Part shown: positions 20,378 through 30,020 of the stretch, in pieces
How positions within the stretch are numbered: position 1 is the first letter of the stretch
Layout of the letters: every line of letters begins with the position of its first letter
Source of the DNA: Bacillus sp. S3
Lineage (GTDB): Bacteria; Bacillota; Bacilli; Bacillales; Cytobacillaceae
DNA: 64,000 nt
Direction of reading: 5' to 3'
Assembly: GCF_005154805.1 (NCBI RefSeq)
Contig: NZ_CP039727.1
Span: 1,981,501 to 2,045,500, forward strand
Notes under the pieces: model-generated
What the model saw: the letters and a program-made list of their open reading frames with translations, nothing else
The model's database searches: none
Told to the model about the DNA's origin: nothing
Made by a program: the position numbers and the translations under genes

Positions 20378-21649
20378 ATGTTTCAACAGTTAAAAAATGG
20401 GGAAATGCTTCAGCCGATCGTAAGAATGGTGGAGGATAAAATTGCAGCAATACATAAAGAAATCGATGAAAAAATTGAAAGCAATCAATTCCGGGTGTTG
20501 CGGAGTTTTCAAACCAATCGGGTGAGCGATACTCATTTTATCCCCTCAACAGGTTATGGCTACGATGATAGCGGCCGCGATACATTGGAATTAATTTATG
20601 CGGATGTCTTTGGCGGAGAAGCCGGCCTAGTCCGCCCGCAGATTATTTCCGGAACACATGCCATTTCCATTGCCTTGTTTGGTGTTCTCCGGCCAGGTGA
20701 TGAACTTCTTTATATGACGGGTAAACCGTATGATACCCTTGAAGAAATCGTGGGAATCCGTGGGAACGGGGTTGGTTCATTAAAAGAATTTGGCATTTCT
20801 TATGATAGCGTGGCGCTTTCGGCTGAGGGCGGAATTGATTGGAAGTCAGTAGCAGAAAAAATAAAACCGAATACGAAAATGATCGGAATTCAGCGCTCAA
20901 AAGGCTATGCCACACGGCCATCGTTTACCGTTGCTGAAATCGGCGAGATGATAAGGTTTGTCAAAGAAATAAAAGAAGATGTTGTCGTGTTTGTTGACAA
21001 CTGTTATGGAGAATTTGTTGAGGAACAAGAGCCTTGTCATGTTGGAGCCGATTTAATGGCAGGTTCACTCATTAAAAATCCGGGCGGCGGGATTGCCAAG
21101 ACAGGCGGCTACATTGTTGGTAAACGACAATGGGTGGAGGCATGTTCTTATCGAATGACTTCACCGGGAATTGGGGCAGAAGCCGGTGCTTCCCTCTACA
21201 GTCTGCAGGAAATGTACCAGGGATTCTTTCTGGCGCCGCACGTGGTGGGCCAAGCGTTAAAAGGCGCTGTATTTACTGCAGCAATGCTGGAAGAATTGGG
21301 CATGAATTCATCTCCGCGATGGGATGCCAAGCGGACGGATTTAATTCAATCGGTCCAATTTGATGACCGTGATAAAATGGTCGCTTTTTGCCAAGCCATC
21401 CAATTTGCTTCACCGGTCAATTCCTACGTGACACCGTACCCAAGCTATATGCCGGGCTATGAAGACGATGTCATTATGGCGGCAGGCACATTTATTCAAG
21501 GTGCCAGCATTGAATTAACGGCGGATGGCCCCATTAGACCGCCCTATGTCGCCTATGTACAAGGCGGCCTCACCTATGCCCATGTAAAAATGGCAGTTTG
21601 CCTCGCAATTGACCATTTAGCGGAGAAAGGGTTAATCGAACTAAATTAG
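20378..21649 (+). CDS. ynbB: YnbB, PLP-dependent methionine gamma-lyase-like protein
   Basis: A 423-residue pyridoxal-phosphate enzyme of the Met_gamma_lyase (PF06838) family. The PLP lysine lies in SLIKNPGGGIAKTGGY, and VDNCYGEFVE supplies the conserved aspartate. It is usually annotated as an aluminium-resistance protein or cystathionine beta-lyase relative; the true substrate is not established. The hflX-ynbB-glnR-glnA order is conserved in Bacillus. Confidence 0.88.
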   Translation: MFQQLKNGEMLQPIVRMVEDKIAAIHKEIDEKIESNQFRVLRSFQTNRVSDTHFIPSTGYGYDDSGRDTLELIYADVFGGEAGLVRPQIISGTHAISIALFGVLRPGDELLYMTGKPYDTLEEIVGIRGNGVGSLKEFGISYDSVALSAEGGIDWKSVAEKIKPNTKMIGIQRSKGYATRPSFTVAEIGEMIRFVKEIKEDVVVFVDNCYGEFVEEQEPCHVGADLMAGSLIKNPGGGIAKTGGYIVGKRQWVEACSYRMTSPGIGAEAGASLYSLQEMYQGFFLAPHVVGQALKGAVFTAAMLEELGMNSSPRWDAKRTDLIQSVQFDDRDKMVAFCQAIQFASPVNSYVTPYPSYMPGYEDDVIMAAGTFIQGASIELTADGPIRPPYVAYVQGGLTYAHVKMAVCLAIDHLAEKGLIELN

Positions 21650-21668
21650 GGTTATTACGTTTACTTTG

Positions 21669-21697
21669 GACAGCTTTGATAAGTTGTCTTTTTTTTG
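21669..21697 (+). terminator. Terminator of hflX-ynbB
   Basis: Stem GACAGCTT/AAGTTGTC (one G-T pair), 4-nt loop, eight T residues. Confidence 0.75.
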
Positions 21698-21730
21698 TTA
21701 CGTACTTCTCTGAAGGGGCGTTGCATTTGG

Positions 21731-21793
21731 ATTCGCTCAATGAATGGCAAAATTCGCTCAACGAACCTCGAAATTCGCTCGATGAACTCGGTG
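21731..21793. repeat. Three tandem 21-bp imperfect repeats
   Basis: ATTCGCTC-RAYGAA begins at 21731, 21752 and 21773, an exact 21-bp period. The first 14 bases of each unit are nearly identical, the last seven vary. It lies between the ynbB terminator and the glnR control region; the rest of 21650-21987 shows no gene. Confidence 0.6.
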
Positions 21794-21987
21794 AAGGACT
21801 TTTCGCGTGCAGATTTCTAATAAAAAGTACTTCATCAAGAAAATGAAGACTATTTGCCTGTTTTTCCGGTGAAAAGGGCACCTATGAGATTCCGGAAGGG
21901 CAAATTATGTGGCATAATTATCGTCCATAACACCCAATTACATAATAAATTAACAAAAATATACAAAAAACCACTAATAAAAAACCA

Positions 21988-22038
21988 TGTTAGAAAACCT
22001 AACATAGGATTGACATCTTTTTTAACACAAAATATAAT
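21988..22038 (+). promoter_or_regulatory. glnRA promoter with two GlnR/TnrA boxes
   Basis: Box 1, TGTTA-N7-TAACA (21988-22004), matches TGTNAN7TNACA exactly. Box 2, TGACA-N7-TAACA (22011-22027), has one mismatch and overlaps the -35. The sigma-A promoter is TTGACA (22010-22015), 17-bp spacer, TATAAT (22033-22038). This is the known B. subtilis glnRA arrangement for autorepression by GlnR. Confidence 0.88.
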
Positions 22039-22072
22039 ACAAATATGATTTAACTAAAGGAGGAGAAATTTG

Positions 22073-22474
22073 GTGAGTGGAAAGGAAATTCGTCGTTCCA
22101 TGCCACTGTTTCCCATCGGAACCGTCATGCAGCTAACAGAATTAACAGCAAGGCAAATCCGCTACTATGAAGAACACCAATTGATTTCTCCAGCACGAAC
22201 CGATGGAAACAGGCGACTATTTAGTTTAATTGATATTGATAGACTTTTAGAAATTAAAGATTTAATTGACCAAGGTGTAAATATGGCTGGAATCAAACAG
22301 CTCTTCTTGGTCAAAGAACAACAGGCAACCGTTTTAGAACAGCAAGTGGAAAAAGCAAAGCCTGATATTTCAGATGATCAGCTTAGAAAACTGCTTAGAA
22401 ACGAATTGTTGCACTCGGGCAGATTAAATCGGTCATCCCTAAGACAAGGCGATATCTCACGTTTTTTTCATTAA
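22073..22474 (+). CDS. glnR: MerR-family nitrogen regulator GlnR
   Basis: A 133-residue MerR-type repressor that senses feedback-inhibited glutamine synthetase. The N-terminal winged helix ([21 protein letters not shown]) and the C-terminal FRQG-like tail ([10 protein letters not shown]) match GlnR. The GTG at 22073 is taken as the start because AAAGGAGGAG ends seven bases upstream; a TTG three bases earlier is less likely. Two GlnR boxes lie upstream and glnA follows at 36 nt. Confidence 0.94.
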   Translation: MSGKEIRRSMPLFPIGTVMQLTELTARQIRYYEEHQLISPARTDGNRRLFSLIDIDRLLEIKDLIDQGVNMAGIKQLFLVKEQQATVLEQQVEKAKPDISDDQLRKLLRNELLHSGRLNRSSLRQGDISRFFH

Positions 22475-22510
22475 GAAATTAAAGGTTTTCAAAATCGGGA
22501 GGGTTTTCAA

Positions 22511-23845
22511 ATGGCAAAGTATTCGAGGGAAGACATTAAACGACTGGCATCAGAAGAAAACGTAAAATTTATTCGTTTACAGTTTACAGATATTCTCGGC
22601 ACGATTAAAAATGTTGAGATTCCAATTAGCCAATTAGAGAAGGCATTAGATAACAAAATGATGTTCGATGGTTCCTCAATTGAAGGATTTGTTCGAATTG
22701 AAGAATCTGATATGTATTTGTTCCCGGATTTAGATACATGGGTGGTCTTCCCGTGGACAGCTGAAAAAGGGAAAGTAGCCCGCCTTATTTGTGATATTCA
22801 CAATTCTGATGGTACACCGTTTGGCGGTGATCCTCGTAATAACTTAAAGCGTGTTTTAAAAGAAATGAACGAACTCGGCTTTACAGATTTTAATCTAGGA
22901 CCAGAACCGGAATTTTTCTTATTTAAATTAGATGAAAAAGGACAGCCAACATTAGAGTTGAATGACCATGGAGGATATTTTGATTTTGCGCCAACAGATC
23001 TTGGTGAAAACTGCCGCCGTGATATTGTACTTGAATTGGAAGAAATGGGCTTTGAAATCGAAGCATCCCATCATGAAGTAGCGCCGGGTCAACATGAAAT
23101 TGACTTTAAATATGCAGATGCATTAACAGCGTGTGACCAAATTCAAACCTTTAAGCTTGTGGTGAAAACCATTGCTCGTAAACATGGCTTGCATGCTACA
23201 TTTATGCCAAAACCATTATTCGGTGTCAATGGATCTGGAATGCATATGAACTTGTCTTTATTTACGAATGGCAAGAATGCCTTCTTTGAGCCAACTGGTG
23301 ACTTACAAATGAGTGACAATGCCCGTCACTTCATCGCAGGCATTCTAAAGCATGCACCAAGCTTTACAGCAGTAACCAACCCGACAGTTAACTCTTATAA
23401 GCGTCTAGTACCGGGATATGAGGCACCATGTTATGTGGCATGGTCTGCGCAAAACCGTTCACCATTAGTTCGTATTCCTGCATCACGTGGTTTAAGCACT
23501 CGTGTTGAAGTGCGCAGCGTGGACCCTGCAGCTAATCCTTACTTAGCAATGGCCGTGCTATTAAAAGCAGGATTAGAAGGAATTAAAAATAAATTAACAC
23601 CTCCAGAACCAGTTGACCGAAACATTTATGTGATGAGCAAAGAAGAAAGAATAGAAGAGGGAATCATTGACCTTCCACCAACATTAGCGGAAGCCTTAGA
23701 GCTATTAAAGGCAGATGAAATCATTGTTTCAGGTCTTGGGGAACACATCTTCGAACACTTTGTTGAGGCAAAGGAAATTGAATGGGATATGTTCCGTACG
23801 GTTGTACATCAGTGGGAACGCGACCAATATATGAGCATGTACTAA
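22511..23845 (+). CDS. glnA: Type I glutamine synthetase
   Basis: A 444-residue GSI-alpha glutamine synthetase that condenses ammonia and glutamate with [38 protein letters not shown] and the [25 protein letters not shown] block (shown here in part) are the catalytic and ATP-binding signatures. The length and lack of an adenylylation insertion fit the Bacillus enzyme, which binds and activates GlnR. Cotranscribed with glnR. Confidence 0.96.
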   Translation: MAKYSREDIKRLASEENVKFIRLQFTDILGTIKNVEIPISQLEKALDNKMMFDGSSIEGFVRIEESDMYLFPDLDTWVVFPWTAEKGKVARLICDIHNSDGTPFGGDPRNNLKRVLKEMNELGFTDFNLGPEPEFFLFKLDEKGQPTLELNDHGGYFDFAPTDLGENCRRDIVLELEEMGFEIEASHHEVAPGQHEIDFKYADALTACDQIQTFKLVVKTIARKHGLHATFMPKPLFGVNGSGMHMNLSLFTNGKNAFFEPTGDLQMSDNARHFIAGILKHAPSFTAVTNPTVNSYKRLVPGYEAPCYVAWSAQNRSPLVRIPASRGLSTRVEVRSVDPAANPYLAMAVLLKAGLEGIKNKLTPPEPVDRNIYVMSKEERIEEGIIDLPPTLAEALELLKADEIIVSGLGEHIFEHFVEAKEIEWDMFRTVVHQWERDQYMSMY

Positions 23846-23856
23846 AAATCATCAGT

Positions 23857-23900
23857 AAAAAGGAAACACCCAGTATCGAAATACTGGGTGTTTTCCTTTT
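23857..23900. terminator. Strong bidirectional terminator after glnA
   Basis: An almost perfect stem from AAAAGGAAACACCCAGTAT and its complement closes on a CGAA loop, with T-rich and A-rich flanks on both strands. Confidence 0.9.
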
Positions 23901-24186
23901 ATTTTTCGTCGTTGTTCTCCTGCAGCAATTTGAATTTGGAAAGGACAGCCTCACCACTGACTCCGGCAATAATAGAGAAAATTGTAATTTCAACCAATGA
24001 ATTTGGAGATGTATAAAGGACGAGGAGAAGGGAAGCGATCGCGCCTAGAAGCAATTCTTCTAGAAAACCGAGATAAATGAACCTTTTTGTTTTCCGTGGC
24101 ATGACAATTTTTCCATACTTTCGAACATGTCCAATAATCCCTACCGACCCACCAATCACTAACGAGAAAATAATGTCCATTAACAC
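23899..24186 (-). CDS. DUF4257 small membrane protein
   Basis: A 95-residue protein with two hydrophobic segments, GGSVGIIGHVRKYGKIVMPRK after the first and LLLGAIASLLLVLY plus FSIIAGVSGEAVLSKF at the end. It looks like the DUF4257 family of Bacillaceae membrane proteins. GTG at 24186 has GGAG 11 nt upstream; ATG at 24180 is an alternative. Function unknown. Convergent with glnA and upstream of nothing cotranscribed. Confidence 0.65.
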   Translation of the reverse strand: MLMDIIFSLVIGGSVGIIGHVRKYGKIVMPRKTKRFIYLGFLEELLLGAIASLLLVLYTSPNSLVEITIFSIIAGVSGEAVLSKFKLLQENNDEK

Positions 24187-24356
24187 TGTTTCTCACACTC
24201 CTTAAGCCTATTATTTTTTGGACCTAAGGTAAATCATGGTGTACTACCATTATATTAAATATTTCCAATATGAGAATGAGTAAAAATACTGAATTTTCCA
24301 TATATTCGTACAAGTTATGTAGCAAAAATGAAAATTTTCCCAATAAAAATGCACAG

Positions 24357-24388
24357 AAAAAGAGCCGGCATTACTGCCGGCTCTTTTC
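24357..24388 (-). terminator. Terminator of lexA
   Basis: AGAGCCGGCA/TGCCGGCTCT stem with a TTAC loop directly beyond the lexA stop, T-rich on the minus strand. Confidence 0.85.
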
Positions 24389-24391
24389 ATT

Positions 24392-25015
24392 TTAATGAAT
24401 ATGACGATAAACACCAATTACTTTTCCTAGAATAGAGACATTCCTTAATATAATAGGATCCATGGTAGAATTTTCAGGCTGCAGGCGAATGTAATCCTTT
24501 TCCTTGAAGAATCTCTTACATGTTGCCTCGTCTTCTTCGGTCATAGCTACTACTATATCACCGTTATTAGCAGTTTGCTGCTGCTTAACAATGACATAGT
24601 CCCCGTCAAGAATCCCGGCTTCTATCATACTTTCACCCATGATTTCAAGCATGAAAACCTGTTCATCGGATGGTGCAAGACTTTCCGGCAGTGGAAAGTA
24701 CTCTTCCACATTTTCAATCGCAGTGATCGGAATACCTGCTGTAACTTTCCCAACTATTGGAACATTTACTACTTTGTTTCTTGGGATATTTGCTGCCTCA
24801 TCCGCTTCTAATATTTCAATTGCTCTTGGTTTGGTAGGATCGCGTCTGATAAGACCCTTACTTTCTAATCTTGCTAAATGTCCGTGAACCGTAGAGCTGG
24901 ATGCAAGTCCAACCGCTTCGCCAATTTCCCGTACAGAAGGGGGGTATCCTTTACTTCTAACCTCATCTTTTATGAAATCCAGGATATCCTGCTGCCGTTG
25001 TGATATTTTTACCAT
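24392..25015 (-). CDS. lexA: SOS repressor LexA
   Basis: A 207-residue SOS repressor. The N-terminal winged helix ([23 protein letters not shown]) binds SOS boxes. The self-cleavage site A93-G94 lies in VTAGIP; S129 (MGESM) and K167 (TCKRF) form the catalytic dyad. The ATG at 25015 follows AGGTGAGGTG. It diverges from yneA across a shared control region with two SOS boxes. Confidence 0.96.
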   Translation of the reverse strand: MVKISQRQQDILDFIKDEVRSKGYPPSVREIGEAVGLASSSTVHGHLARLESKGLIRRDPTKPRAIEILEADEAANIPRNKVVNVPIVGKVTAGIPITAIENVEEYFPLPESLAPSDEQVFMLEIMGESMIEAGILDGDYVIVKQQQTANNGDIVVAMTEEDEATCKRFFKEKDYIRLQPENSTMDPIILRNVSILGKVIGVYRHIH

Positions 25016-25077
25016 GATAAAATGCACCTCACCTGGTTAATGTTGTCTTTATTATAGCATGTTCCCTATTTTTATAC

Positions 25078-25130
25078 AAACATAAGTTCGAAAAAGTAGT
25101 TGACAACAAACAAACGTTCGGATTATAATA
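25078..25130. promoter_or_regulatory. lexA-yneA SOS control region
   Basis: Two near-consensus SOS boxes of form CAAAC-N4-GTTCG (Bacillus consensus CGAAC-N4-GTTCG) lie at 25078-25091 and 25108-25121. The second sits inside the yneA promoter, between TTGACA (25101) and TATAAT (25125). Confidence 0.8.
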
Positions 25131-25176
25131 AAAACAAATAAAAGGGAACGTACATTCCTATTAGAGGTGCGAACAC

Positions 25177-25503
25177 ATGAAAAAATTATGGAACCAATAC
25201 TCTTATGCTATTACTCTTATTATCTTGAGCTGCTCCTTAGCTTTCATATTATCATTTCAGCACCATCCCAAGAACCAGGATGACTATGTTAAAGTAACCA
25301 TTTCTGAAGGAGATACGCTCTGGGAGATTTCCAGCCAATATACTGGACAGCATTCATTATCTCCCGATGAGTTTGTAAGCTGGGTCAAGAAGCATAATGA
25401 AAACATCAGTGATCAAATTTTCCCCGGCGAAGAAATCATTATTCCCGTTAGTAAGAAGACATCTTCTTCTACAACAGAACTTGCAAGTGCCCCAAAAGAA
25501 TAG
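25177..25503 (+). CDS. yneA: SOS-induced cell division suppressor YneA
   Basis: A 108-residue protein with one N-terminal membrane helix (YAITLIILSCSLAFILSF) and an extracellular LysM domain (VTISEGDTLWEISSQY ... IFPGEEIIIPV). This is the architecture of YneA, which delays septation during DNA damage. It is divergent from lexA under SOS boxes and is followed by yneB, as in B. subtilis. Confidence 0.93.
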   Translation: MKKLWNQYSYAITLIILSCSLAFILSFQHHPKNQDDYVKVTISEGDTLWEISSQYTGQHSLSPDEFVSWVKKHNENISDQIFPGEEIIIPVSKKTSSSTTELASAPKE

Positions 25504-26164
<661 letters not shown>

Positions 26165-26166
<2 letters not shown>

Positions 26167-26195
26167 ACCTTTTGCCTTGTCAGAAGGTCTTTTAT
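26165..26195 (+). terminator. Terminator of yneA-yneB
   Basis: Stem AGACCTT/AAGGTCT with a 12-nt loop and a T tract; it overlaps the yneB stop codon. Confidence 0.7.
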
Positions 26196-26241
26196 TTAGT
26201 AAAATCAGATATCTTAATTAGTTTGAAAGGAAGGTTCTTGA

Positions 26242-26472
26242 ATGCTGTCAAAAGAAAAAATGGCTAGAATTAATGAACTGGCAAGAAAAGCAAAAGCAGC
26301 TGGACTAACAGAAATTGAAGCGAAAGAACAATCGAAATTACGCAGTGAATATTTGGCAACTTTCCGTTCCAATATGCTTGATACATTAACGAATACAAAG
26401 TTTATCGATCCGGAAGGCAAAGATGTGACCCCCGAAAAACTAAAAGCAAGGAAGAAGAATAAACTTCACTAA
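26242..26472 (+). CDS. ynzC: DUF896 protein YnzC
   Basis: A 76-residue, highly helical protein of the UPF0291/DUF896 family ([18 protein letters not shown] at the start, [14 protein letters not shown] near the end). In B. subtilis it is the third gene of the SOS-induced yneA operon. Function unknown. AAGGAAGG precedes the ATG. A weak terminator separates it from yneB here. Confidence 0.9.
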   Translation: MLSKEKMARINELARKAKAAGLTEIEAKEQSKLRSEYLATFRSNMLDTLTNTKFIDPEGKDVTPEKLKARKKNKLH

Positions 26473-26477
26473 AAGTA

Positions 26478-26504
26478 AGGAATACATTTTTGGTATTCCT
26501 TTTT
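26478..26504 (+). terminator. Terminator of ynzC
   Basis: AGGAATAC/GTATTCCT stem with a 7-nt loop, then five T residues. Confidence 0.8.
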
Positions 26505-26647
26505 ACATACAGAAATCAAATAAGTGACAAAATAAGAAATAATCAAGACTTTTATGTTTTATTTATGTTTATTGGTTGAATTAATAGCAAGAGCAATATA
26601 ATATTAATGATGTATTTCGTATTAGTTATAATGAAAGGATGTAATTC

Positions 26648-28654
26648 ATGTTTAATACTATTGATGATTTATCCGTTACTTCTATACGCACGCTCGCAAT
26701 TGATGCAATTGAAAAGGCAAATTCGGGACATCCTGGGATGCCAATGGGTGCTGCACCAATGACTTATGCATTATGGACCCAGATTATGAACCATAACCCA
26801 AAGAATCCTCATTGGTTTAACCGTGATCGCTTTGTCTTATCAGCAGGACATGGTTCAGCGCTATTATATAGCATGCTTCATTTATCGGGTTACAATTTAT
26901 CAATGGATGACCTGAAACAATTCCGTCAATGGGGAAGTAAAACTCCTGGTCACCCTGAGTATGGCCATACTGAAGGTGTAGAGGCTACAACAGGACCACT
27001 TGGTCAGGGTATTGCAATGGCAGTGGGAATGGCGATGGCAGAACGCCATGTCGCAAGCGTTTATAATAAAGACAATTATGAACTTGTGAACCATTTTACA
27101 TACAGCATTTGCGGTGACGGAGACTTAATGGAAGGTGTATCTGCAGAAGCAGCTTCGCTTGCGGGACATTTAAAATTAGGCCGTCTTGTCGTCCTTTATG
27201 ATTCAAATGATATCTCCCTTGATGGAGACTTAAATAAATCTTTCTCTGAAAGTGTGAAAGAACGTTTCCAAGCATATGGCTGGCAATATCTTCGTGTAGA
27301 AGATGGCAATAATCTTGAGGAAATCACAAAAGCACTAGAAGAAGCGAAAAGTGATTTAGATCGTCCTACGATGATTGAAGTTAGAACAGTAATCGGTTAT
27401 GGCTCGCCAAATCGTGCCGGAACATCAGGTGTTCACGGTTCACCACTTGGTGCAGATGAGTTGAAATTGACAAAAGAAGCCTATAAATGGACATTCGAAG
27501 AAGATTTCCATGTTCCGCAGGAAGTATATGACAACTTCCAAAAGCTCATCGTTGAAAATGGTGAGAAGAAGGAAAAAGAATGGAATGATCTTTTCGCTCA
27601 ATATAAAAATGAATACCCTGCACTTGCAGCACAGCTAGAGCAAGCGTTAAGTAATGAACTTCCTGAAGGCTGGGATAAAGATGTACCTGTATATCCTGAA
27701 GGAAAAAGCCTTGCAAGCCGTGCATCATCTGGTGAAGTATTAAATAGTATTGCGCAAAATCTTCCAACTTTTATCGGTGGATCGGCTGACCTTGCAGGTT
27801 CAAATAAAACCATGATTAAAGGTTCAAAAGACTATATGCCAGGTGCCTACGAAGGCCGTAACTTCTGGTTTGGTGTCCGTGAATTTGCAATGGGCGCAGC
27901 GATGAACGGAATTGCCCTTCATGGCGGAGTAAAAGTATTTGGCGGAACCTTCTTTGTATTCTCTGACTATCTGCGTCCTGCGATTCGCTTAGCTTCGTTA
28001 ATGGGATTACCTGTTACGTATGTATTTACCCATGACAGTATTGCTGTTGGGGAAGATGGTCCAACACACGAACCAATCGAACAACTTGCAGCATTACGCG
28101 CTATGCCAGGATTATCTATTATTCGTCCTGCAGATGGCAACGAAACAGCAGCTGCTTGGAAGCTTGCAGTTGAGTCAACAAACAAGCCAACTGCACTCGT
28201 ATTGACTCGTCAAGATTTACCGACATTAAAAGGAACCGATACAAGTGCATATGAAGGAGTTTCAAAAGGTGCATATGTTGTTTCTCCAGCAGAAAAAGAA
28301 ACTCCAGATGCATTGCTTCTAGCGACTGGCTCAGAAGTGAGTCTTGCTGTTGAAGCCCAAAATGCCCTTGCTGGCGAAGGGATTCACGTTTCCGTCGTGA
28401 GCATGCCTTCATGGGATCGCTTTGAACAGCAATCTCAAGAATATAAAAATTCTGTACTGCCTAAGAATGTTAAAAAACGTCTTGGAATTGAAGTCGGTGC
28501 ATCATTCGGCTGGCACAAATATACCGGTGACGAAGGCGATGTATTGGCCATTGATAAATTCGGAGCCTCAGCACCTGGTGAAAAAATTATGGAAGAATAC
28601 GGCTTTACTGTTAGCAATGTAGTTGCACGTGTCAAAGCCCTATTACAAAAATAA
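26648..28654 (+). CDS. tkt: Transketolase
   Basis: A 668-residue thiamine-diphosphate enzyme of the non-oxidative pentose phosphate pathway. The ThDP motif runs from [10 protein letters not shown] to DSNDISLDG. The N-terminal [26 protein letters not shown] (with the catalytic Glu) and [20 protein letters not shown] are complete. The neighbourhood (ynzC upstream, sirA downstream) matches B. subtilis tkt. Confidence 0.96.
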   Translation: MFNTIDDLSVTSIRTLAIDAIEKANSGHPGMPMGAAPMTYALWTQIMNHNPKNPHWFNRDRFVLSAGHGSALLYSMLHLSGYNLSMDDLKQFRQWGSKTPGHPEYGHTEGVEATTGPLGQGIAMAVGMAMAERHVASVYNKDNYELVNHFTYSICGDGDLMEGVSAEAASLAGHLKLGRLVVLYDSNDISLDGDLNKSFSESVKERFQAYGWQYLRVEDGNNLEEITKALEEAKSDLDRPTMIEVRTVIGYGSPNRAGTSGVHGSPLGADELKLTKEAYKWTFEEDFHVPQEVYDNFQKLIVENGEKKEKEWNDLFAQYKNEYPALAAQLEQALSNELPEGWDKDVPVYPEGKSLASRASSGEVLNSIAQNLPTFIGGSADLAGSNKTMIKGSKDYMPGAYEGRNFWFGVREFAMGAAMNGIALHGGVKVFGGTFFVFSDYLRPAIRLASLMGLPVTYVFTHDSIAVGEDGPTHEPIEQLAALRAMPGLSIIRPADGNETAAAWKLAVESTNKPTALVLTRQDLPTLKGTDTSAYEGVSKGAYVVSPAEKETPDALLLATGSEVSLAVEAQNALAGEGIHVSVVSMPSWDRFEQQSQEYKNSVLPKNVKKRLGIEVGASFGWHKYTGDEGDVLAIDKFGASAPGEKIMEEYGFTVSNVVARVKALLQK

Positions 28655-28667
28655 TATAATGAATTAG

Positions 28668-28699
28668 GAGAGAACGGAAAAATTCCGTTCTCTCTTTTT
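28668..28699 (+). terminator. Terminator of tkt
   Basis: GAGAGAACGGAAAAATTCCGTTCTCTC hairpin (described by its arms GAGAGAACGGAA/TTCCGTTCTCTC) with a T tract. Confidence 0.85.
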
Positions 28700-28899
28700 G
28701 TGCAAAAATATGTGGCCGGATTGGAAGAGGTACCCCCAAAGAATCAAAAATATTAACAGAATTACCTGAAAAGTGTATAAAAGACATTTACATATTTTAT
28801 AGAGATGAATTATTACAATCATGTGAACATTCCGCGATTTTGAAAGGAATTTTCGCTTATTCTAACGAATTCATTATTGATTTGGTTAGAAACCTGTTA

Positions 28900-28907
28900 A
28901 TCGACAA
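28900..28907 (-). promoter_or_regulatory. Possible Spo0A box upstream of sirA
   Basis: The minus strand reads TTGTCGAT, seven of eight bases of the 0A box TTGTCGAA. It lies about 95 nt before sirA; a TATAAT at 28960 has no clear -35, as is common for Spo0A-activated promoters. B. subtilis sirA is Spo0A-induced. Confidence 0.45.
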
Positions 28908-28999
28908 AAATAGTGAAAGTTTTTGCCGCCGAAAGACAAAAGTTTTGCTTGTGTTTTTTTATAATAGGTAAAAGGGTTTCAACGAAGGAGAGAACAGTG

Positions 29000-29440
29000 G
29001 TGAGAAAATATCAGCTATATTTAATAGAAGATGAATTTGCCGCCCATTACTTCGGAAGAGAGCGATTATTTTTTCAGCTTTTTCGGGAACATCAAACAGC
29101 TGCCGGCGAGCTTAAATTTATAACACAAAAACAAATTTCTTATATAACGAAAAGGGTAGAGGTTTTAAAAATCCATCAGTTAATTCAAAAACAGCTTGGG
29201 AAAATTAAGGGATTCAGAGCGGATCATGGTGCATATACGATTAGTTTAAGCGGAAAGCTAAGTACGGCTAAGTTAGAGGTATTCCAAGACGTAATTACAG
29301 TAGAGGCAGAGGGCAGCTATGAAGCAGAGACGGCTTTTTTTGAAGTCCTTCGAAAATGCGAATCTTCCTTTTTAGCACTGGACCTTGAACACGAGCGCTA
29401 TGGCTGGTTAAAACCGATTAAAGAAAGAAAATATATCTAA
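29000..29440 (+). CDS. sirA: Sporulation inhibitor of replication SirA
   Basis: A 146-residue protein like SirA (YneE), which binds DnaA domain I and stops new replication rounds as cells sporulate. Shared features are YLIEDEFAAHYFGRE near the N-terminus, the YEAETAFFEVLRKCESSFLAL region and the terminal RYGWLKPIKER. Start is GTG 29000 (or the adjacent GTG 28997), nine and six bases after GAAGGAG. A Spo0A-like box lies upstream. Confidence 0.88.
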   Translation: MRKYQLYLIEDEFAAHYFGRERLFFQLFREHQTAAGELKFITQKQISYITKRVEVLKIHQLIQKQLGKIKGFRADHGAYTISLSGKLSTAKLEVFQDVITVEAEGSYEAETAFFEVLRKCESSFLALDLEHERYGWLKPIKERKYI

Positions 29441-29505
29441 AGAAAACTCGCCGATTGGAGAGCCCGTTAGGGGCGGTTTTTGAGGCGTAGTTGCACTCAT
29501 ACGCA

Positions 29506-29545
29506 GTAAGAAAGTATAAACTTGGTAAAGCTTATATTTTCTTAC
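29506..29545. repeat. Long inverted repeat 1 in the sirA-yneF gap
   Basis: Arms 29506-29521 and 29530-29545 pair at 15 of 16 positions (one G-T, one mismatch) around an 8-nt loop. No T tract follows. Confidence 0.7.
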
Positions 29546-29548
29546 TAG

Positions 29549-29588
29549 CTAAATAAAACGAGATATTGTCTTATTTCGTTTTATTTAG
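29549..29588. repeat. Long inverted repeat 2 in the sirA-yneF gap
   Basis: Arms 29549-29565 and 29572-29588 pair at all 17 positions (one G-T) around a 6-nt loop, beginning three bases after repeat 1. The arm contains AAATAAAACGA. It ends 37 nt before yneF. Confidence 0.7.
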
Positions 29589-29625
29589 TACACTGTATGA
29601 TAGACAACATGAAGGAGGAAGTTGA

Positions 29626-29850
29626 ATGGGTACTACTGGTCTTGTGATTCTAGTTGGTATACTGGCATTAGCAGCTGGTGTAGCGCTAGGATTTTTCATT
29701 GCTCGTAAATATATGATGAGCTACTTAAAGAAAAATCCGCCAATCAATGAACAAATGTTAAAAATGATGATGATGCAAATGGGTATGAAGCCTTCACAAA
29801 AGAAGATCAACCAAATGATGTCAGCCATGAACAAGCAGCAATCTAAATAA
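29626..29850 (+). CDS. yneF: UPF0154 small membrane protein YneF
   Basis: A 74-residue protein with a single N-terminal membrane helix (LVIL...[18 protein letters not shown]) and a methionine-rich basic tail with [25 protein letters not shown] features, the UPF0154 signature. Function unknown. GAAGGAGGAAG precedes the ATG. Two large stem-loops occupy the 5' region. Confidence 0.9.
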   Translation: MGTTGLVILVGILALAAGVALGFFIARKYMMSYLKKNPPINEQMLKMMMMQMGMKPSQKKINQMMSAMNKQQSK

Positions 29851-29858
29851 AACGGACA

Positions 29859-29886
29859 AGCACTCATGTATATGGGTGCTTTTTTC
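29859..29886 (+). terminator. Terminator of yneF
   Basis: AAGCACTCAT/ATGGGTGCTT stem, GTAT loop, six T residues. Confidence 0.85.
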
Positions 29887-30020
29887 ATATGCCAAAAGTC
29901 GGACTTTCTTAATCTTTATTATTTTAGCAATATTTGATAAAATATAACTTCGGTAACCTAAGTAATTTTTTGGTAAACGGATGAAGGGAAACTATTTCTG
30001 TGTGTTTTTGGGGGGGTTTT

